Positions 35,249 to 44,934 of a DNA stretch of 64,000 nt are shown here, one piece after another. The stretch is from assembly GCA_000024525.1 (NCBI GenBank), contig CP001769.1, positions 5,241,001 to 5,305,000 of the forward strand, given 5' to 3'. The notes under the pieces are model-generated. The model had not been told where the DNA came from. It saw nothing but the letters and a program-made list of their open reading frames with translations, and searched no databases. The translations under genes and the position numbers were made by a program. How positions within the stretch are numbered: position 1 is the stretch's first letter; each line of letters begins with the position of its first letter. The DNA comes from Spirosoma linguale DSM 74. GTDB taxonomy: Bacteria > Bacteroidota > Bacteroidia > Cytophagales > Spirosomataceae.

Positions 35249-36058
35249 TCAATTTGTACCGGGTTTACCGTTCAGTTCCCGTTCCAGTTCACTCTCCTGA
35301 TCAGGTTCAGCAGGTTCGATTTTCCGGCGATTGGGGGCTTTATTGGCATTCGACTGGGTGGCCGATTTTTTTAGCGAACTACTTTCTGCAGCCTCTTTCA
35401 CAGGCTGTTGCGCAGTCATTTTTTCAACAGATGGACGTTTCTCGGGCACAGGAGTATCGACAGTCAGGTCGGCTGTTGCTGAGTCAGCCGGTAGTGCGGG
35501 AGTCTGCTCAGTGGCTGATTTGCTGATCGGGGCGGGCTGACATAAGCTGGGAAAAAGCTGGCATTTGTACTTCATACCGGTATAGCCCAGGCCAATGGCA
35601 ACCACCAGTACGGCAAGAGCGATCCAGCCCTTTCGGGAAGGCTGAACAGGCTGCCGGGTACCACTTGTCAGCTGGGGTAAGTTTCTGACTGGCACTACTT
35701 TTTGCACAATCGCCAGCAGGCCCACCGTCCGCCCTTCCAGCGTGACCGTCTGTGTATCATAAGGTGCCTGAACGGTCAATATTGCCTGTTTGGAGGTCAA
35801 ATTCGGCGATCTGTAACGTATGTGTACATACGTGCCTTCGGGCGATGGCACGAAGGTAAGTTTTGGCTTATAGGTCGGCTGATCGTCCGTTGCCAACAAA
35901 AAATGATCCGGAGCATCCGTCTCGATTGTTACGGGAGAGTCTGCGTGCAGCTGCGCAACATTGAGCAGCAAATAGCAGGGCTTATCGACGGCTGTCTGCG
36001 TGAATGTAAGTGTCGATTTATTGATCCGTAGGATAGGTTGGTGAATAGACATCTCCAT
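35249..36058 (-). CDS. Membrane protein with an N-terminal Ig-like (choice-of-anchor-D-like) domain
   Basis: This 269-residue protein was not assigned to a family. Residues 8-113 resemble the immunoglobulin-like domains found in ASH and choice-of-anchor-D modules: RINKSTLTFTQTAV, then SPVTIETDAPDHFLLA, ILTVQAP and TVTLEGRTVG. One membrane helix lies at 144-162. The remainder (165-269) is polar, rich in Ala, Glu, Lys, Pro and Ser, and probably disordered. No signal peptide precedes the Ig-like part, so it is predicted to face the cytoplasm with the tail outside. A second ATG at 36052 is equally plausible. It is divergent from a LytTR gene. Confidence 0.6.
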   Translation of the reverse strand: MEMSIHQPILRINKSTLTFTQTAVDKPCYLLLNVAQLHADSPVTIETDAPDHFLLATDDQPTYKPKLTFVPSPEGTYVHIRYRSPNLTSKQAILTVQAPYDTQTVTLEGRTVGLLAIVQKVVPVRNLPQLTSGTRQPVQPSRKGWIALAVLVVAIGLGYTGMKYKCQLFPSLCQPAPISKSATEQTPALPADSATADLTVDTPVPEKRPSVEKMTAQQPVKEAAESSSLKKSATQSNANKAPNRRKIEPAEPDQESELERELNGKPGTN

Positions 36059-36270
36059 AAGTTTACCGGCAATTTGTTACGCATAGTAAATTGATTAGAC
36101 GTAACAGCCTTTTTAATGTACCTTTTCAAGTAAATATAAGCATCTATTCGGTAGCTACCGTATGCTTACAAAATCAGCCAGGCAGGGCGAAACCTTACCC
36201 GGTTACCACCATTTAACGAAAACCAGTGTTACATATAACACGTATATAGAAGCCACTCAACAAGCTCTAT

Positions 36271-36651
36271 ATGGATACCATTCAATTAGTAGGCTACTCA
36301 CACCAGGTTCTTATAAGTTCAATTGTATGGCTGGAAGGCGATGCAAATTACACCCGGGTACATTTCCAGAACGGTACGATTACTACAATCACACAACCGC
36401 TTCATTGGTTTGAGCAAAACCTGAATTTTGTGCGCATACACCGCTCAGCCATTATTAATCCAGCTTACGCCCGTGAATTTGTTCAGAAAAAAGGACGGTC
36501 GGGCTGGGTACGCTTACTCGACGATACGGTCATACCTGTTTCCCGCGATCGGCTTCCTTACACGGCGGCTCAACTTACGTCCATAACCAATCAGGAGATG
36601 CTTTCGGAAGACATGCAGGACGACCTCTCCGATTATCCAATGGCCGACTGA
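36271..36651 (+). CDS. Stand-alone LytTR DNA-binding regulator
   Basis: This 126-residue protein is almost entirely a LytTR domain: ISSIVWLEGDANYTRVHFQN, then LHWFEQNLNFVRIHRSAIIN, then GWVRLLDDTVIPVSRDRL. LytTR domains bind direct repeats in promoters and usually follow a receiver domain, which is absent here. It may be controlled by its own level or by partners. It lies 800 bases upstream of a glycosyltransferase gene and about 4 kb upstream of the large polysaccharide locus, which makes it a candidate regulator of that region. No cognate kinase is adjacent. Confidence 0.88.
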   Translation: MDTIQLVGYSHQVLISSIVWLEGDANYTRVHFQNGTITTITQPLHWFEQNLNFVRIHRSAIINPAYAREFVQKKGRSGWVRLLDDTVIPVSRDRLPYTAAQLTSITNQEMLSEDMQDDLSDYPMAD

Positions 36652-37049
36652 TCAAGACCGTATACGAAGGTTATACCGCTTGCAGTACCCAAAGACAGTT
36701 AATTTCTTATCGGGTATAACTACAAAAAAAACTATCTGGCATTACTATAATCTAATATTCTATTTACTACTGCATTTCTTGTTAAACAAATAGGATTAGA
36801 ATAAAGACAAACGATCACAAATAGTGGGAATAGGTTAAATAGATCACTAGCGTCAACCCGTACCATTTTTTTGTTCTCACAAGCTCCCCATCTAGCTTTA
36901 TAGTAGGTATTCATTCAAAATCAAGGGAAATCAGAAGTCGCCCGGAGGCTACTTACTGCTGCTGGCGCCTTTACTGCATCTCTTGCTGCCCCGGCTTATT
37001 CAGGCGTGTACTGCACTAGCTTATTCTACTACTCAAACGTTTCTATCTT
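36652..37049 (+). other. Intergenic stretch upstream of a glycosyltransferase
   Basis: The 398 bases are A+T-rich in the first part. A minus-strand frame at 36732-36914 was examined and not accepted. The region presumably carries the promoter for the glycosyltransferase; no recognisable consensus was found. Confidence 0.4.
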
Positions 37050-37946
37050 ATGAATGCACCGGTAATTTTATTTGCCTTCAAGCGCCCCCATGAACTTAAA
37101 GCAACCATACAGGCCCTGGAGGCAAACTACCTGGCTCCGGAGAGTGACCTTTATATCTTCGCCGATGCGCCAAAGCGGCCGGAAGACTGGCTCAAGGTAA
37201 ATGAAGTCCGGCAGCTTTTAGATGGCATTTCGGGCTTTCGAACCATTCACCGCGACTACGCCCAAACCAATATCGGTTGTGCCGATTCAGTTATCCGGGG
37301 CATCTCTTATGTGCTGTCCCGGCACCCGACAGCCATCATTGTTGAAGACGACCTGATTACCTCCCCCAATTTCCTGGATTTTATGAACCAGGGCCTACGG
37401 CAGTACGCCCTCAATCGGCGGGTGTATTCGGTGGCGGGCTATACGTTCCCGTTTCAAAAACCCCGGACGCACGAGACAGACGCTTACATGATTCCGCGCC
37501 ATAGCCCGTGGGGATGGGCCACCTGGGCCGACCGCTGGGCATCCATCGACTGGGACATGAAGGCTTACCCGGCGTTCATGCAGGACAAGCAACAGCAAAA
37601 AGCATTCATGCAGGGCGGCTCCGACCTGCTCGGCATGTTGCGCGATCAGATGGAAGGCCGGGCCGATGCCTGGGATATCCGCTTCTGTTTCAACCGGTTC
37701 AACGACAACGGGCTAACGGTTTATCCCACCAAATCAAAAGTGCAGAACATTGGCTTCGGCGAAGAAGCCACTCATACCAACATCTACAATCGGTATAAAA
37801 CAGACCTGGACGATGGTACACAACGCACGTTCACCTTCCCCAGACTTGTGCAGACAACCGATTATTATCACCAGCAGACACTGCGACGGTACAGTGTTCC
37901 CATTCGGATATTCAACCGATTAAAAACCATTGCCGGTATGCGCTAA
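37050..37946 (+). CDS. GT-A glycosyltransferase (GNT-I / GT2-like)
   Basis: This 298-residue enzyme has a GT-A nucleotide-sugar fold: VILFAFKRPHELKATIQALE at the start, a metal-binding EDD at residues 99-101 in AIIVEDDLITSPNFL, and HSPWGWATWADRWASIDWDM later. The pattern is close to bacterial relatives of N-acetylglucosaminyltransferase I (GT13-like) and GT2. The donor sugar is unknown. There is no signal peptide, so it acts in the cytoplasm. Followed 65 bases later by a beta-helix lipoprotein on the same strand. Confidence 0.8.
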   Translation: MNAPVILFAFKRPHELKATIQALEANYLAPESDLYIFADAPKRPEDWLKVNEVRQLLDGISGFRTIHRDYAQTNIGCADSVIRGISYVLSRHPTAIIVEDDLITSPNFLDFMNQGLRQYALNRRVYSVAGYTFPFQKPRTHETDAYMIPRHSPWGWATWADRWASIDWDMKAYPAFMQDKQQQKAFMQGGSDLLGMLRDQMEGRADAWDIRFCFNRFNDNGLTVYPTKSKVQNIGFGEEATHTNIYNRYKTDLDDGTQRTFTFPRLVQTTDYYHQQTLRRYSVPIRIFNRLKTIAGMR

Positions 37947-38011
37947 TGGCTCCGCAGTCCCACTGGCTTCGTCAGACAGGGCTGATTTTACCAACGTATT
38001 GATTATTGACT

Positions 38012-39481
38012 ATGAAGAATTCAAAAATACTTCAGATAGGCCTGTTCGTGTCTGTTATCAGCATACTGGCCTATTGTAAACCGGCTGATCCTGTCCCGGA
38101 AACTGTTGTGCAGCGGGAGGATACCATGAGCATTGCTCAGGTGAGACTCTTCCATGACAACCCGATTCCCAGTCGAATTCGGGTTACGGATGCGGGCCGG
38201 GAAGGTACCTTTACCCTCGATGAGGCCGATATGAGCAGCCCCGATAATATGGGCACTGTACTGGTTACCACAAAAGGCCACCGCTACAAACGGACCTATT
38301 CGGGCTCGGCCAATGCTTACTGGTTTGGTGTCGATGTGGCAGATACCGATATAGGCCCCGAACTACAAGCTGCCGTAACGGCCGTTAGTGACCTGACCAT
38401 TCCGGACGGCACCTACACGCAAACCACCCCGGTTCATTTAAAAAGCAACATAGCCATCCGGGCCAATCCCGGAAAAGTTACGATCAAGCTGCCCAAATCG
38501 TACATCTCGCTGGTTAACCCCGATGACCCTAAAATACCCCTGTCTGATATTCTGATCGATGGGTTGTCGTGGATCGTAAGCTCACAGGAAAAGGGGACTT
38601 ACGGCACCATTTACCTCGACGGCCCTTCCATTACCAACCTCACCATACAGAACTGCACCGGCAACGACGCAGCCGCCAAAGACAGCACCAACTGGCTCAC
38701 CGTGAAGATACAGGCTAACCGCACCGGTTCCAACATTGTGGTACGCAACAATACCGTTCAGGCAAAACGAATGGCCTGCGAGATTTTCAACCACGACAAT
38801 TACAATGTGTATGCAGGCAGGAACATAACGGTTAGCAGCAACAATTTTTCAAACTGCCGCTTCGGTATTTCCTTATCCGGGCCATTGGAGCAAATAACCG
38901 TCTCCAGCAATTACATCAAAAACTGTAGCCTGTTCGGCATCGAGATTGCCGGTGCGGCCCGGAATGTCAGCATTACGAACAACAAGTTTGAAGGCGTTTT
39001 CGACAAGTTTCTTACGGGTTCGAATGATGGCAGCGGTCCCGACCAGAACGGGGGAACAATTGTTGGAGGGATGGTCGTTTCCGGCAACGGAACCGTTGGC
39101 ACCGTTACGGGTGGTGTTCAGTTCTTCAACGGGGGGGCTATTCAGTTCACCAAAAACAATTTTTCCATGACGGGTATGCTGGAACTGGCCCATTCTACGG
39201 CAGGTGGTTTATTCAACGAAAACGTCATTGAGAGTGCAGCCAACAAAGCAATTATCTGCGACAATTCACCGAATAATACATTTACGAACAACACCATTTC
39301 CAACAAAACCAGCCCCGGCAATCAGGCTACGCTAATGGCTTATGGCAGTAAAGCCACCAACAACGTACTCATGAACAACAAACTAATTCAGGGCAGCGGA
39401 GGCAAACCATACGACGCCGTACTGGGCGGTAGTGTTAAAGCGTCGATGAATTACGATGAATCGGGTAATCTACTGCCCTAA
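38012..39481 (+). CDS. Right-handed beta-helix lipoprotein
   Basis: The preferred start at 38012 gives 489 residues; an ATG at 38006 is nearly equivalent. A lipoprotein signal ends in the lipobox LAYC, Cys22. From about residue 110 there are repeated turns of a parallel beta-helix (NLTIQNCTGN, NIVVRNNTVQAKRM, NITVSSNNFSNCRFGISLSG, QITVSSNYIKNCSLFGIEIA), the fold of pectate lyases, epimerases and tailspikes. No catalytic residues were assigned. As a surface lipoprotein next to the polysaccharide locus it may trim, epimerise or bind the exported polymer. Confidence 0.82.
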   Translation: MKNSKILQIGLFVSVISILAYCKPADPVPETVVQREDTMSIAQVRLFHDNPIPSRIRVTDAGREGTFTLDEADMSSPDNMGTVLVTTKGHRYKRTYSGSANAYWFGVDVADTDIGPELQAAVTAVSDLTIPDGTYTQTTPVHLKSNIAIRANPGKVTIKLPKSYISLVNPDDPKIPLSDILIDGLSWIVSSQEKGTYGTIYLDGPSITNLTIQNCTGNDAAAKDSTNWLTVKIQANRTGSNIVVRNNTVQAKRMACEIFNHDNYNVYAGRNITVSSNNFSNCRFGISLSGPLEQITVSSNYIKNCSLFGIEIAGAARNVSITNNKFEGVFDKFLTGSNDGSGPDQNGGTIVGGMVVSGNGTVGTVTGGVQFFNGGAIQFTKNNFSMTGMLELAHSTAGGLFNENVIESAANKAIICDNSPNNTFTNNTISNKTSPGNQATLMAYGSKATNNVLMNNKLIQGSGGKPYDAVLGGSVKASMNYDESGNLLP

Positions 39482-40215
39482 TTTCATACGCTTGCAGGGT
39501 TAATTTCCGGCCATTTAGGTGAATCGTCTGTTAGTTCGATGCTGACAGACGATTTATGCGTTCTGGCCAGTCTACTTTGCGGATCGTTACACCGGCATTT
39601 TACTGCCTTAACCTATCCGGGAACGATTGCATTTTTAGCATTTTTTGAATAGTTAAATTTTTTGCAAGTATTATCCAATACTTAGTTTAGTACAATTTCT
39701 TTTAGTGGTATAACTTTACCCTTAAACTATCCAAAGGGTACGTTAATTTCTAATTCGGTATTACTAAAAAACATCCAAAAAAAAATACTATTCATTCAAC
39801 GATACTATTAACGGTAAGCCAGTATTAGAGCAAACTTGTTAACATAGTTTGATATAAACCTACAAAAAACGACCTTTTATTAACGCCTACATTTCGTCTC
39901 TCCCCTGCCTATTTTTTGTCTTCAGTGATCCCCGCTTTACATTCGGTAAATAATCCTGCGAGGAGTTGAACACCTAATTTGATCCCTTTGCAATCCACCG
40001 TGCGCCCATCATAAACGTACCCTTACCGTACGACCTACAGACAGTGTTACCAGCAAAAGCAGCCTGGTTTACACCGATCATCGGGATTAAACTCTCTTTT
40101 TAACCAATTACTGCTTACCGGCAGACATATCCAAAAGGACACCGATTGCCTGTGCGTTTCAGGGGGCCTTTTTGCCCCCGAAACATTGATTGAAATGACC
40201 AACCTACATTTAAGA
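39482..40215 (+). other. Long A+T-rich leader of the polysaccharide locus
   Basis: About 730 bases without a gene precede the export lipoprotein. A hairpin terminator (39522-39554) closes the upstream gene. The part 39630-39900 is strikingly A+T-rich with many T-runs and should contain the main promoter. The near-matches TAGTTTG and TAATTTG lack one spacer base each, so no promoter is named. The length leaves room for regulator binding. Confidence 0.5.
39522..39554 (+). terminator. Hairpin downstream of the beta-helix lipoprotein gene
   Basis: AATCGTCTGT at 39522-39531 pairs with ACAGACGATT at 39545-39554, with a loop of about 13 bases that can extend the stem. The stretch after it (TATGCG) is only weakly T-rich. 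Confidence 0.55.
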
Positions 40216-41016
40216 ATGAGTAAAGGAACAAGTAAGAAAGTACACACATGGGCAGCCCTGGCAGCCATTTTACTTTCAATAGCTTCGCTAAGCGGCTGTA
40301 CATCTGCCAGGAAACTGGTCTATTTTCAGGGAGCAGGCAGCAAAGACGACACAGTAGCCATATCGGAGCCCTTTATTCCTACTATAAAAAAAGGTGATGT
40401 TCTGTCGGTTCAGGTGAGCAGCCTGAACGCCGAAGCGTCGGCCTATTTCAATCCAGTATCCATGGCCGAGGCTGCGGCAACGGCCAATGGCACCAACCCA
40501 CTGGCCCGAACAGTAGGCTATGTGGTGGCCAATGACGGAACGATAAAACTGCCATTGATCGGTCAGGTAGCGGTTGTCAATCTGACAAATGCCAAAGCGG
40601 GTGATCTGATCGGCAGCAAACTCAAAAACTACCTTAAAGAACCAACTGTCAATGTGCGCAACCTGAACTTCCGGATTTCTGTGCTGGGCGAGGTGTCGCG
40701 TCCGGCACTGTTTACCATCCCGACCGAACAGATCACCCTGCCGGAAGCCCTCGGGCTCGCCGGTGATTTGACCGTCTACGGTCGGCGCGACAACGTCCTG
40801 GTTATTCGGGAGGAAGGGGGCAAACGGGTTTTTACCCGGCTTGACCTGACCCAGCGCAGTGCGTTTCGGTCGCCCTATTACACGCTTCACCCGAATGATA
40901 TTGTATATGTAGAACCCGGTAAAGCCCGAGCAACCAGCGTAGACCGAGCCTATCAACTGGCTCCCATCCTGACGGGCATTCTGTCGATCATAGCCATTAT
41001 TGCGACCCGGCGTTAA
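40216..41016 (+). CDS. Polysaccharide export lipoprotein (Wza-like)
   Basis: This outer-membrane export protein of the OPX family has a lipoprotein signal ending LSGC (Cys28 from the ATG at 40216; an in-frame ATG at 40186 lengthens the N terminus by ten residues). It has a Poly_export domain (KKGDVLSVQVSSLN, VANDGTIKLPLIGQVAVVNL) and a SLBB-like region (NFRISVLGEVSRPALFTIP, ITLPEALGLAGDLTVYGRRDNV). A hydrophobic segment near the end (LTGILSIIAIIATRR) is usual in Bacteroidota members. It opens the polysaccharide locus and should form the outer-membrane channel with the kinase encoded 33 bases downstream. Confidence 0.9.
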   Translation: MSKGTSKKVHTWAALAAILLSIASLSGCTSARKLVYFQGAGSKDDTVAISEPFIPTIKKGDVLSVQVSSLNAEASAYFNPVSMAEAAATANGTNPLARTVGYVVANDGTIKLPLIGQVAVVNLTNAKAGDLIGSKLKNYLKEPTVNVRNLNFRISVLGEVSRPALFTIPTEQITLPEALGLAGDLTVYGRRDNVLVIREEGGKRVFTRLDLTQRSAFRSPYYTLHPNDIVYVEPGKARATSVDRAYQLAPILTGILSIIAIIATRR

Positions 41017-41049
41017 CCGGACCAACACTTACCTCTCAACGTAGACTTA

Positions 41050-43353
41050 ATGAGTATGAATGCAAAACCCAATCAATCGTATGTTTCCTATCAGGTAGTC
41101 GACCCTGGCGGCTCCCCGATCCGAAGCCATCTGGCGCCTTACCTCCGCTACTGGCCCTGGTTTCTTTTATCGCTGGTGCTCTCTCTGGTTGGTGCTTATA
41201 TCTTCCTGCTCTACAAACAGCCGGTTTACCGCATTCAGGCGAGCCTTATGCTCCAGGATGAGAAAAAAGGGAGCGGCCAAACGAACCCGCTGAAAGAGCT
41301 GGAAGTGTACTCGCCCAAGAAAGTAGTTGAAAATGAACTGGAAGTACTGCGCTCCTCTACCCTGATGGAACGGGTTGTCACCAACCTCCACCTCGATACC
41401 CGCTACTACCGGAAAACGTCTTTTGGCAAGCGGGAAATCTACAACGAATCGCCGGTTTGGGTACTTGTTGAAGATGGCGATGAAGCTTTGTACAAAAAAC
41501 CACTTACTCTATCGTTTATCAATAACACTTCCGTTCAGATAAATGACAAGACCTATCCACTCAACCGACGGATTGGAACCCCTTACGGCCAGCTGCGTAT
41601 CCTGACCCGCAAGCCTATCAGCCCCAAAACCGAACCCCTGATTGTACAGGCTATGCCCACCGCAGCCGCCGTTGGCATGTACCTGGACAATCTGAAGGCC
41701 GAACCGACCAGCAAGACATCGACCGTTATTCGACTGACGCTCGAAGATGCCGTTCCTAAAAAAGGCGAAGCGGTGCTGAACAGCCTTATCAACGAATACA
41801 ACCAGGCTTCGATCATTGACAAAAATAAGGTGGCCGACAACACGCTCAAATTTGTGCAGAACCGCCTGGAGATTGTGTCGGGAGAGTTGGCAGCGGTGGA
41901 GAAAAACGTCGAAAATTATAAATCGACGCTGGGCATTACCGACCTGAGCGCGCAGGCGCAGTCGATCATGCAAACGACCACCCAGAACGATGCACAGCTC
42001 AACCAGGTAAACATTCAGTTGGCAGCCTTGCAAGACCTGGATAAGTTTGTTACTACGCAGGCCGACAAACGGGGCAGCACGCCTGCTACGGTTGGCCTGG
42101 GTGACCCCGTCCTGCTCAACCAGATCGATAAACTGTCGCAGCTTGAATTGCAGCGGGATGAGTTACGGCAGACCAGTGGCGAACAGAACCCAAAGCTTCA
42201 ATCGCTCGATCAGCAGATAAAAAATACGCAGAACAACATTGCGCAGAACATCCGCACGATGAAGTCGATGCTCAACCGGTCGAAAGAACAGTATGTAGCA
42301 ACCAACGCCCGGCTGGAGGGCGTTATCCGGACGGTTCCCCAAAAGGAACGGACGCTGCTCGACATTACCCGTCAGCAGACCATCAAGAACAACCTGTACA
42401 CTTACCTGCTTCAGAAACGCGAAGAAATGGCCGTTACGTTTGCCGCTGCCATTGCCGACAGCCGCACTATCGATGCCGCCAAAAGCAGTTTGGGGCCGGT
42501 TAAGCCGGTGGGAGTCGTCATCTATGCTTTATTCGCGCTGGTGGGGCTGCTGATTCCAACGGCTGCCGTAGCGGGTAAAGGGGCGCTGAACACCAAAGTA
42601 CTACGCCGAAACGATGTAGAGGATGTGACGCAGGTACCCATTCTGGGCGAAATCATGAGCAAGCGTAACCGCGATGTGCTGATTGTAGCGCCCAACAACC
42701 GCTCGGTCATTGCCGAACAGATTCGCACCATTCGAACCAATCTCCACATCGGCAAAAACGAATCGACCGATAGTCAGGTTCTGCTCTTTACATCCAGCAT
42801 CAGTGGCGAAGGCAAGTCGTTCATATCGCTGAATCTGGGTGCCAGCATGGCGTTGCTGAAACAGCCTACGGTCATTCTGGAAATGGACATGCGCCTGCCC
42901 CGCCTGCATCAGCATTTCGACATCGACAACTCGGTTGGCATCAGCAACTACCTCAACGGCGAAGCTACCCTGGCCGACATTCTGAAACCGGTGCCGGGTT
43001 ACCCGAATTACTTTATTGTGCCCAGCGGCCCCCTGCCGCCCGATCCGTCCGAGCTGCTAAGCGGCCCGAACCTGAAGCAGCTGATTGGCGAACTGCGTGA
43101 GCGGTTCCGCTACGTCATCATCGACGCGCCACCCATTGGTATCGTTACAGATGCGCAGGCAATTGCCCCCTATTCCGACGCTACCCTGTTTGTTGTCCGC
43201 CATGGTGTAACGCCCAAGGAAAGCCTCAAGATTCTGGACATGCTCCATCGCGAACACCGTTTTCAGAACATGAGTATCATTCTCAATGCCGTAGGTAGTG
43301 GAGATGGTTACCATTTCAACAACCGGTACAAGAATAGTTACTCATACCGCTAA
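41050..43353 (+). CDS. Polysaccharide co-polymerase / BY-type tyrosine kinase (Wzc-like)
   Basis: This 767-residue inner-membrane protein has a Wzz domain with membrane helices at about 36-56 and 483-508, a long periplasmic coiled coil with a GNVR region, and a cytoplasmic kinase. The kinase has Walker A SGEGKS at 585-590, Walker A' VILEMDMRLPRLH and Walker B YVIIDAPPIG. The C-terminal tail is Tyr-rich (Tyr754, 760, 764, 766), the expected autophosphorylation cluster. It controls chain length and couples to the Wza-like export channel. No separate phosphatase gene is seen in the window. Confidence 0.93.
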   Translation: MSMNAKPNQSYVSYQVVDPGGSPIRSHLAPYLRYWPWFLLSLVLSLVGAYIFLLYKQPVYRIQASLMLQDEKKGSGQTNPLKELEVYSPKKVVENELEVLRSSTLMERVVTNLHLDTRYYRKTSFGKREIYNESPVWVLVEDGDEALYKKPLTLSFINNTSVQINDKTYPLNRRIGTPYGQLRILTRKPISPKTEPLIVQAMPTAAAVGMYLDNLKAEPTSKTSTVIRLTLEDAVPKKGEAVLNSLINEYNQASIIDKNKVADNTLKFVQNRLEIVSGELAAVEKNVENYKSTLGITDLSAQAQSIMQTTTQNDAQLNQVNIQLAALQDLDKFVTTQADKRGSTPATVGLGDPVLLNQIDKLSQLELQRDELRQTSGEQNPKLQSLDQQIKNTQNNIAQNIRTMKSMLNRSKEQYVATNARLEGVIRTVPQKERTLLDITRQQTIKNNLYTYLLQKREEMAVTFAAAIADSRTIDAAKSSLGPVKPVGVVIYALFALVGLLIPTAAVAGKGALNTKVLRRNDVEDVTQVPILGEIMSKRNRDVLIVAPNNRSVIAEQIRTIRTNLHIGKNESTDSQVLLFTSSISGEGKSFISLNLGASMALLKQPTVILEMDMRLPRLHQHFDIDNSVGISNYLNGEATLADILKPVPGYPNYFIVPSGPLPPDPSELLSGPNLKQLIGELRERFRYVIIDAPPIGIVTDAQAIAPYSDATLFVVRHGVTPKESLKILDMLHREHRFQNMSIILNAVGSGDGYHFNNRYKNSYSYR

Positions 43354-43431
43354 ACCCGGTGCCACATTAGCTGGCTCTTCACTTTAGATGCTGGATTACT
43401 CAACTGTCCACCCCAGTAACTGGAGACTCTT

Positions 43432-44109
43432 ATGCAGGCTTCTACCGACGGAAAAACATTTCATGTGTATTTAAGCTACGATGGTGAGGCCAGGCCTTAC
43501 ACAACGAAGCGCATTCTTCAAGGGCTCAAAAAACGCGGATTCGATCTGTTCGTAGCGAGTATCGTCCTGGTATCAGTTCTTATTTGGCTCATACCTCTAC
43601 TTGCTCTATTGATAAAGCTGACATCGCCCGGCCCGGCCATCTTTGTTCAGTCGCGGACCGGCCGCAACGGCAAAGTGTTCCCGTGCCTGAAATTTCGAAC
43701 AATGGCTTATGAGCGAAATGCTCAGTTTAAGCAGGCCACTCGCAACGACATGCGCATCACGCGCATCGGCCGCTTTTTGCGGAGAACCAACCTCGACGAG
43801 ATGCCCCAGTTCCTGAATGTGCTGGCCGGGCACATGAGCATTGTCGGCCCGCGCCCCCACCCCATCCCATTGGATGCCAAGCACTGGCATACGATGCCGG
43901 GTTACAAGGAACGCTACTCCGTCCGCCCCGGCATTACGGGGCTGGCCCAGGCGCGGGGGGCAAGGGGCGAAACCAGTGAGCTGTACAAAATGAAGGTACG
44001 TGTCCGCTACGACCATCTGTACATCAACCGGCAATCGACCCGGCTGGACGCTAAAATCTGCTGGTGGACCGTGAAAGCGGCCATCAATGGCAACAAAAAC
44101 GCCTGGTAA
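43432..44109 (+). CDS. Initiating sugar-phosphate transferase (polyprenyl glycosylphosphotransferase)
   Basis: This 225-residue enzyme moves a sugar-1-phosphate from a nucleotide sugar onto undecaprenyl phosphate, starting the repeat unit. One membrane-inserting helix lies at about 40-62, followed by the Bac_transf domain: [51 protein letters not shown] and [19 protein letters not shown]. It is the short form without the N-terminal CoA-binding-like domain and extra helices found in WcaJ. The sugar (glucose, galactose or HexNAc) cannot be told from the sequence. Confidence 0.93.
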   Translation: MQASTDGKTFHVYLSYDGEARPYTTKRILQGLKKRGFDLFVASIVLVSVLIWLIPLLALLIKLTSPGPAIFVQSRTGRNGKVFPCLKFRTMAYERNAQFKQATRNDMRITRIGRFLRRTNLDEMPQFLNVLAGHMSIVGPRPHPIPLDAKHWHTMPGYKERYSVRPGITGLAQARGARGETSELYKMKVRVRYDHLYINRQSTRLDAKICWWTVKAAINGNKNAW

Positions 44110-44151
44110 CTCTCAGTATCCATATCAAATCACCCATTTAAATCTGGTACG

Positions 44152-44934
44152 ATGACACAAGTACTACAAGTTAAGCTGTACGATGCCGGGCTTTCGTCCG
44201 CGGTACAGGATATTATTCGGCAGTGCGACCCGGTGCTGCCCAAACAAAACAAATGCATTAGTGCCACGGGCGCACATGGTCTGGTGACGGCCTTCAAAGA
44301 GCCCGAATTCAAGGCTACGCTGGATTCGTTTTACTGGAATCTGCCCGACGGGATGCCCGGCGTTTGGGTTGGCAAGATGAAAGGTGCCAAACAGATGACC
44401 CGTTGCTACGGTCCCGACTTCTTCAAATTCGTGATGGAGGACAGCGCCGACAAATCGGTGAAGCACTTCTTCTGCGGAGGTCAGGAAGGGGTTGCCGACG
44501 AACTCAAAAAGGCCGTAGGCCGCAAGTTTGGCAACTACCAGATCAGCGGTACCTACTGCCCGCCCTTCCGCGAACTATCGGACAACGAATTTCAGGAACT
44601 GGCCGAAACCATTAACCGCTCGGGGGCCAACATCGTCTGGATTGGGCTGAGTACGCCCAAACAGGAACGCTTTGCCCGGCGGCTGGCCCAATGGGTAAAC
44701 GTCAACTTCATCGTGACGGTAGGAGCCGCTTTCGACTTCCACACCGACCGCGTAGCGCAGGCTCCGAGCTGGATGCAGCGAATGTCGCTGGAATGGCTAT
44801 TCCGGCTCATGGCCGAACCCAAACGACTCTACAAGAGATACTTAGAGATTGTACCGCTCTTTATCCTGCTCAATGTAAAAGAACTTATCTCACCCGTTAA
44901 ACAATCAACTGCTTCGGCAAATCAACAAGTATGA
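44152..44934 (+). CDS. WecG/TagA/CpsF family glycosyltransferase (GT26)
   Basis: This 260-residue GT26 enzyme contains ATGAHGLVTAFKEPEF, the typical NLPDGMPGVWVGKM motif, HFFCGGQEGVADELKKAV and WIGLSTPKQERFARRL, ending FRLMAEPKRLYKRYLEI. Family members add a UDP-sugar (often ManNAcA or ManNAc) as the second residue on a lipid-linked sugar. The C-terminal basic segment probably contacts the membrane. The last four bases overlap the next gene (ATGA), indicating translational coupling with the GDP-mannose epimerase. Confidence 0.93.
   Translation: MTQVLQVKLYDAGLSSAVQDIIRQCDPVLPKQNKCISATGAHGLVTAFKEPEFKATLDSFYWNLPDGMPGVWVGKMKGAKQMTRCYGPDFFKFVMEDSADKSVKHFFCGGQEGVADELKKAVGRKFGNYQISGTYCPPFRELSDNEFQELAETINRSGANIVWIGLSTPKQERFARRLAQWVNVNFIVTVGAAFDFHTDRVAQAPSWMQRMSLEWLFRLMAEPKRLYKRYLEIVPLFILLNVKELISPVKQSTASANQQV

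Noticed and set aside
36732..36914. 60-codon minus-strand frame before the glycosyltransferase
   Set aside because: A+T-rich, no conserved pattern and no promoter or ribosome site.
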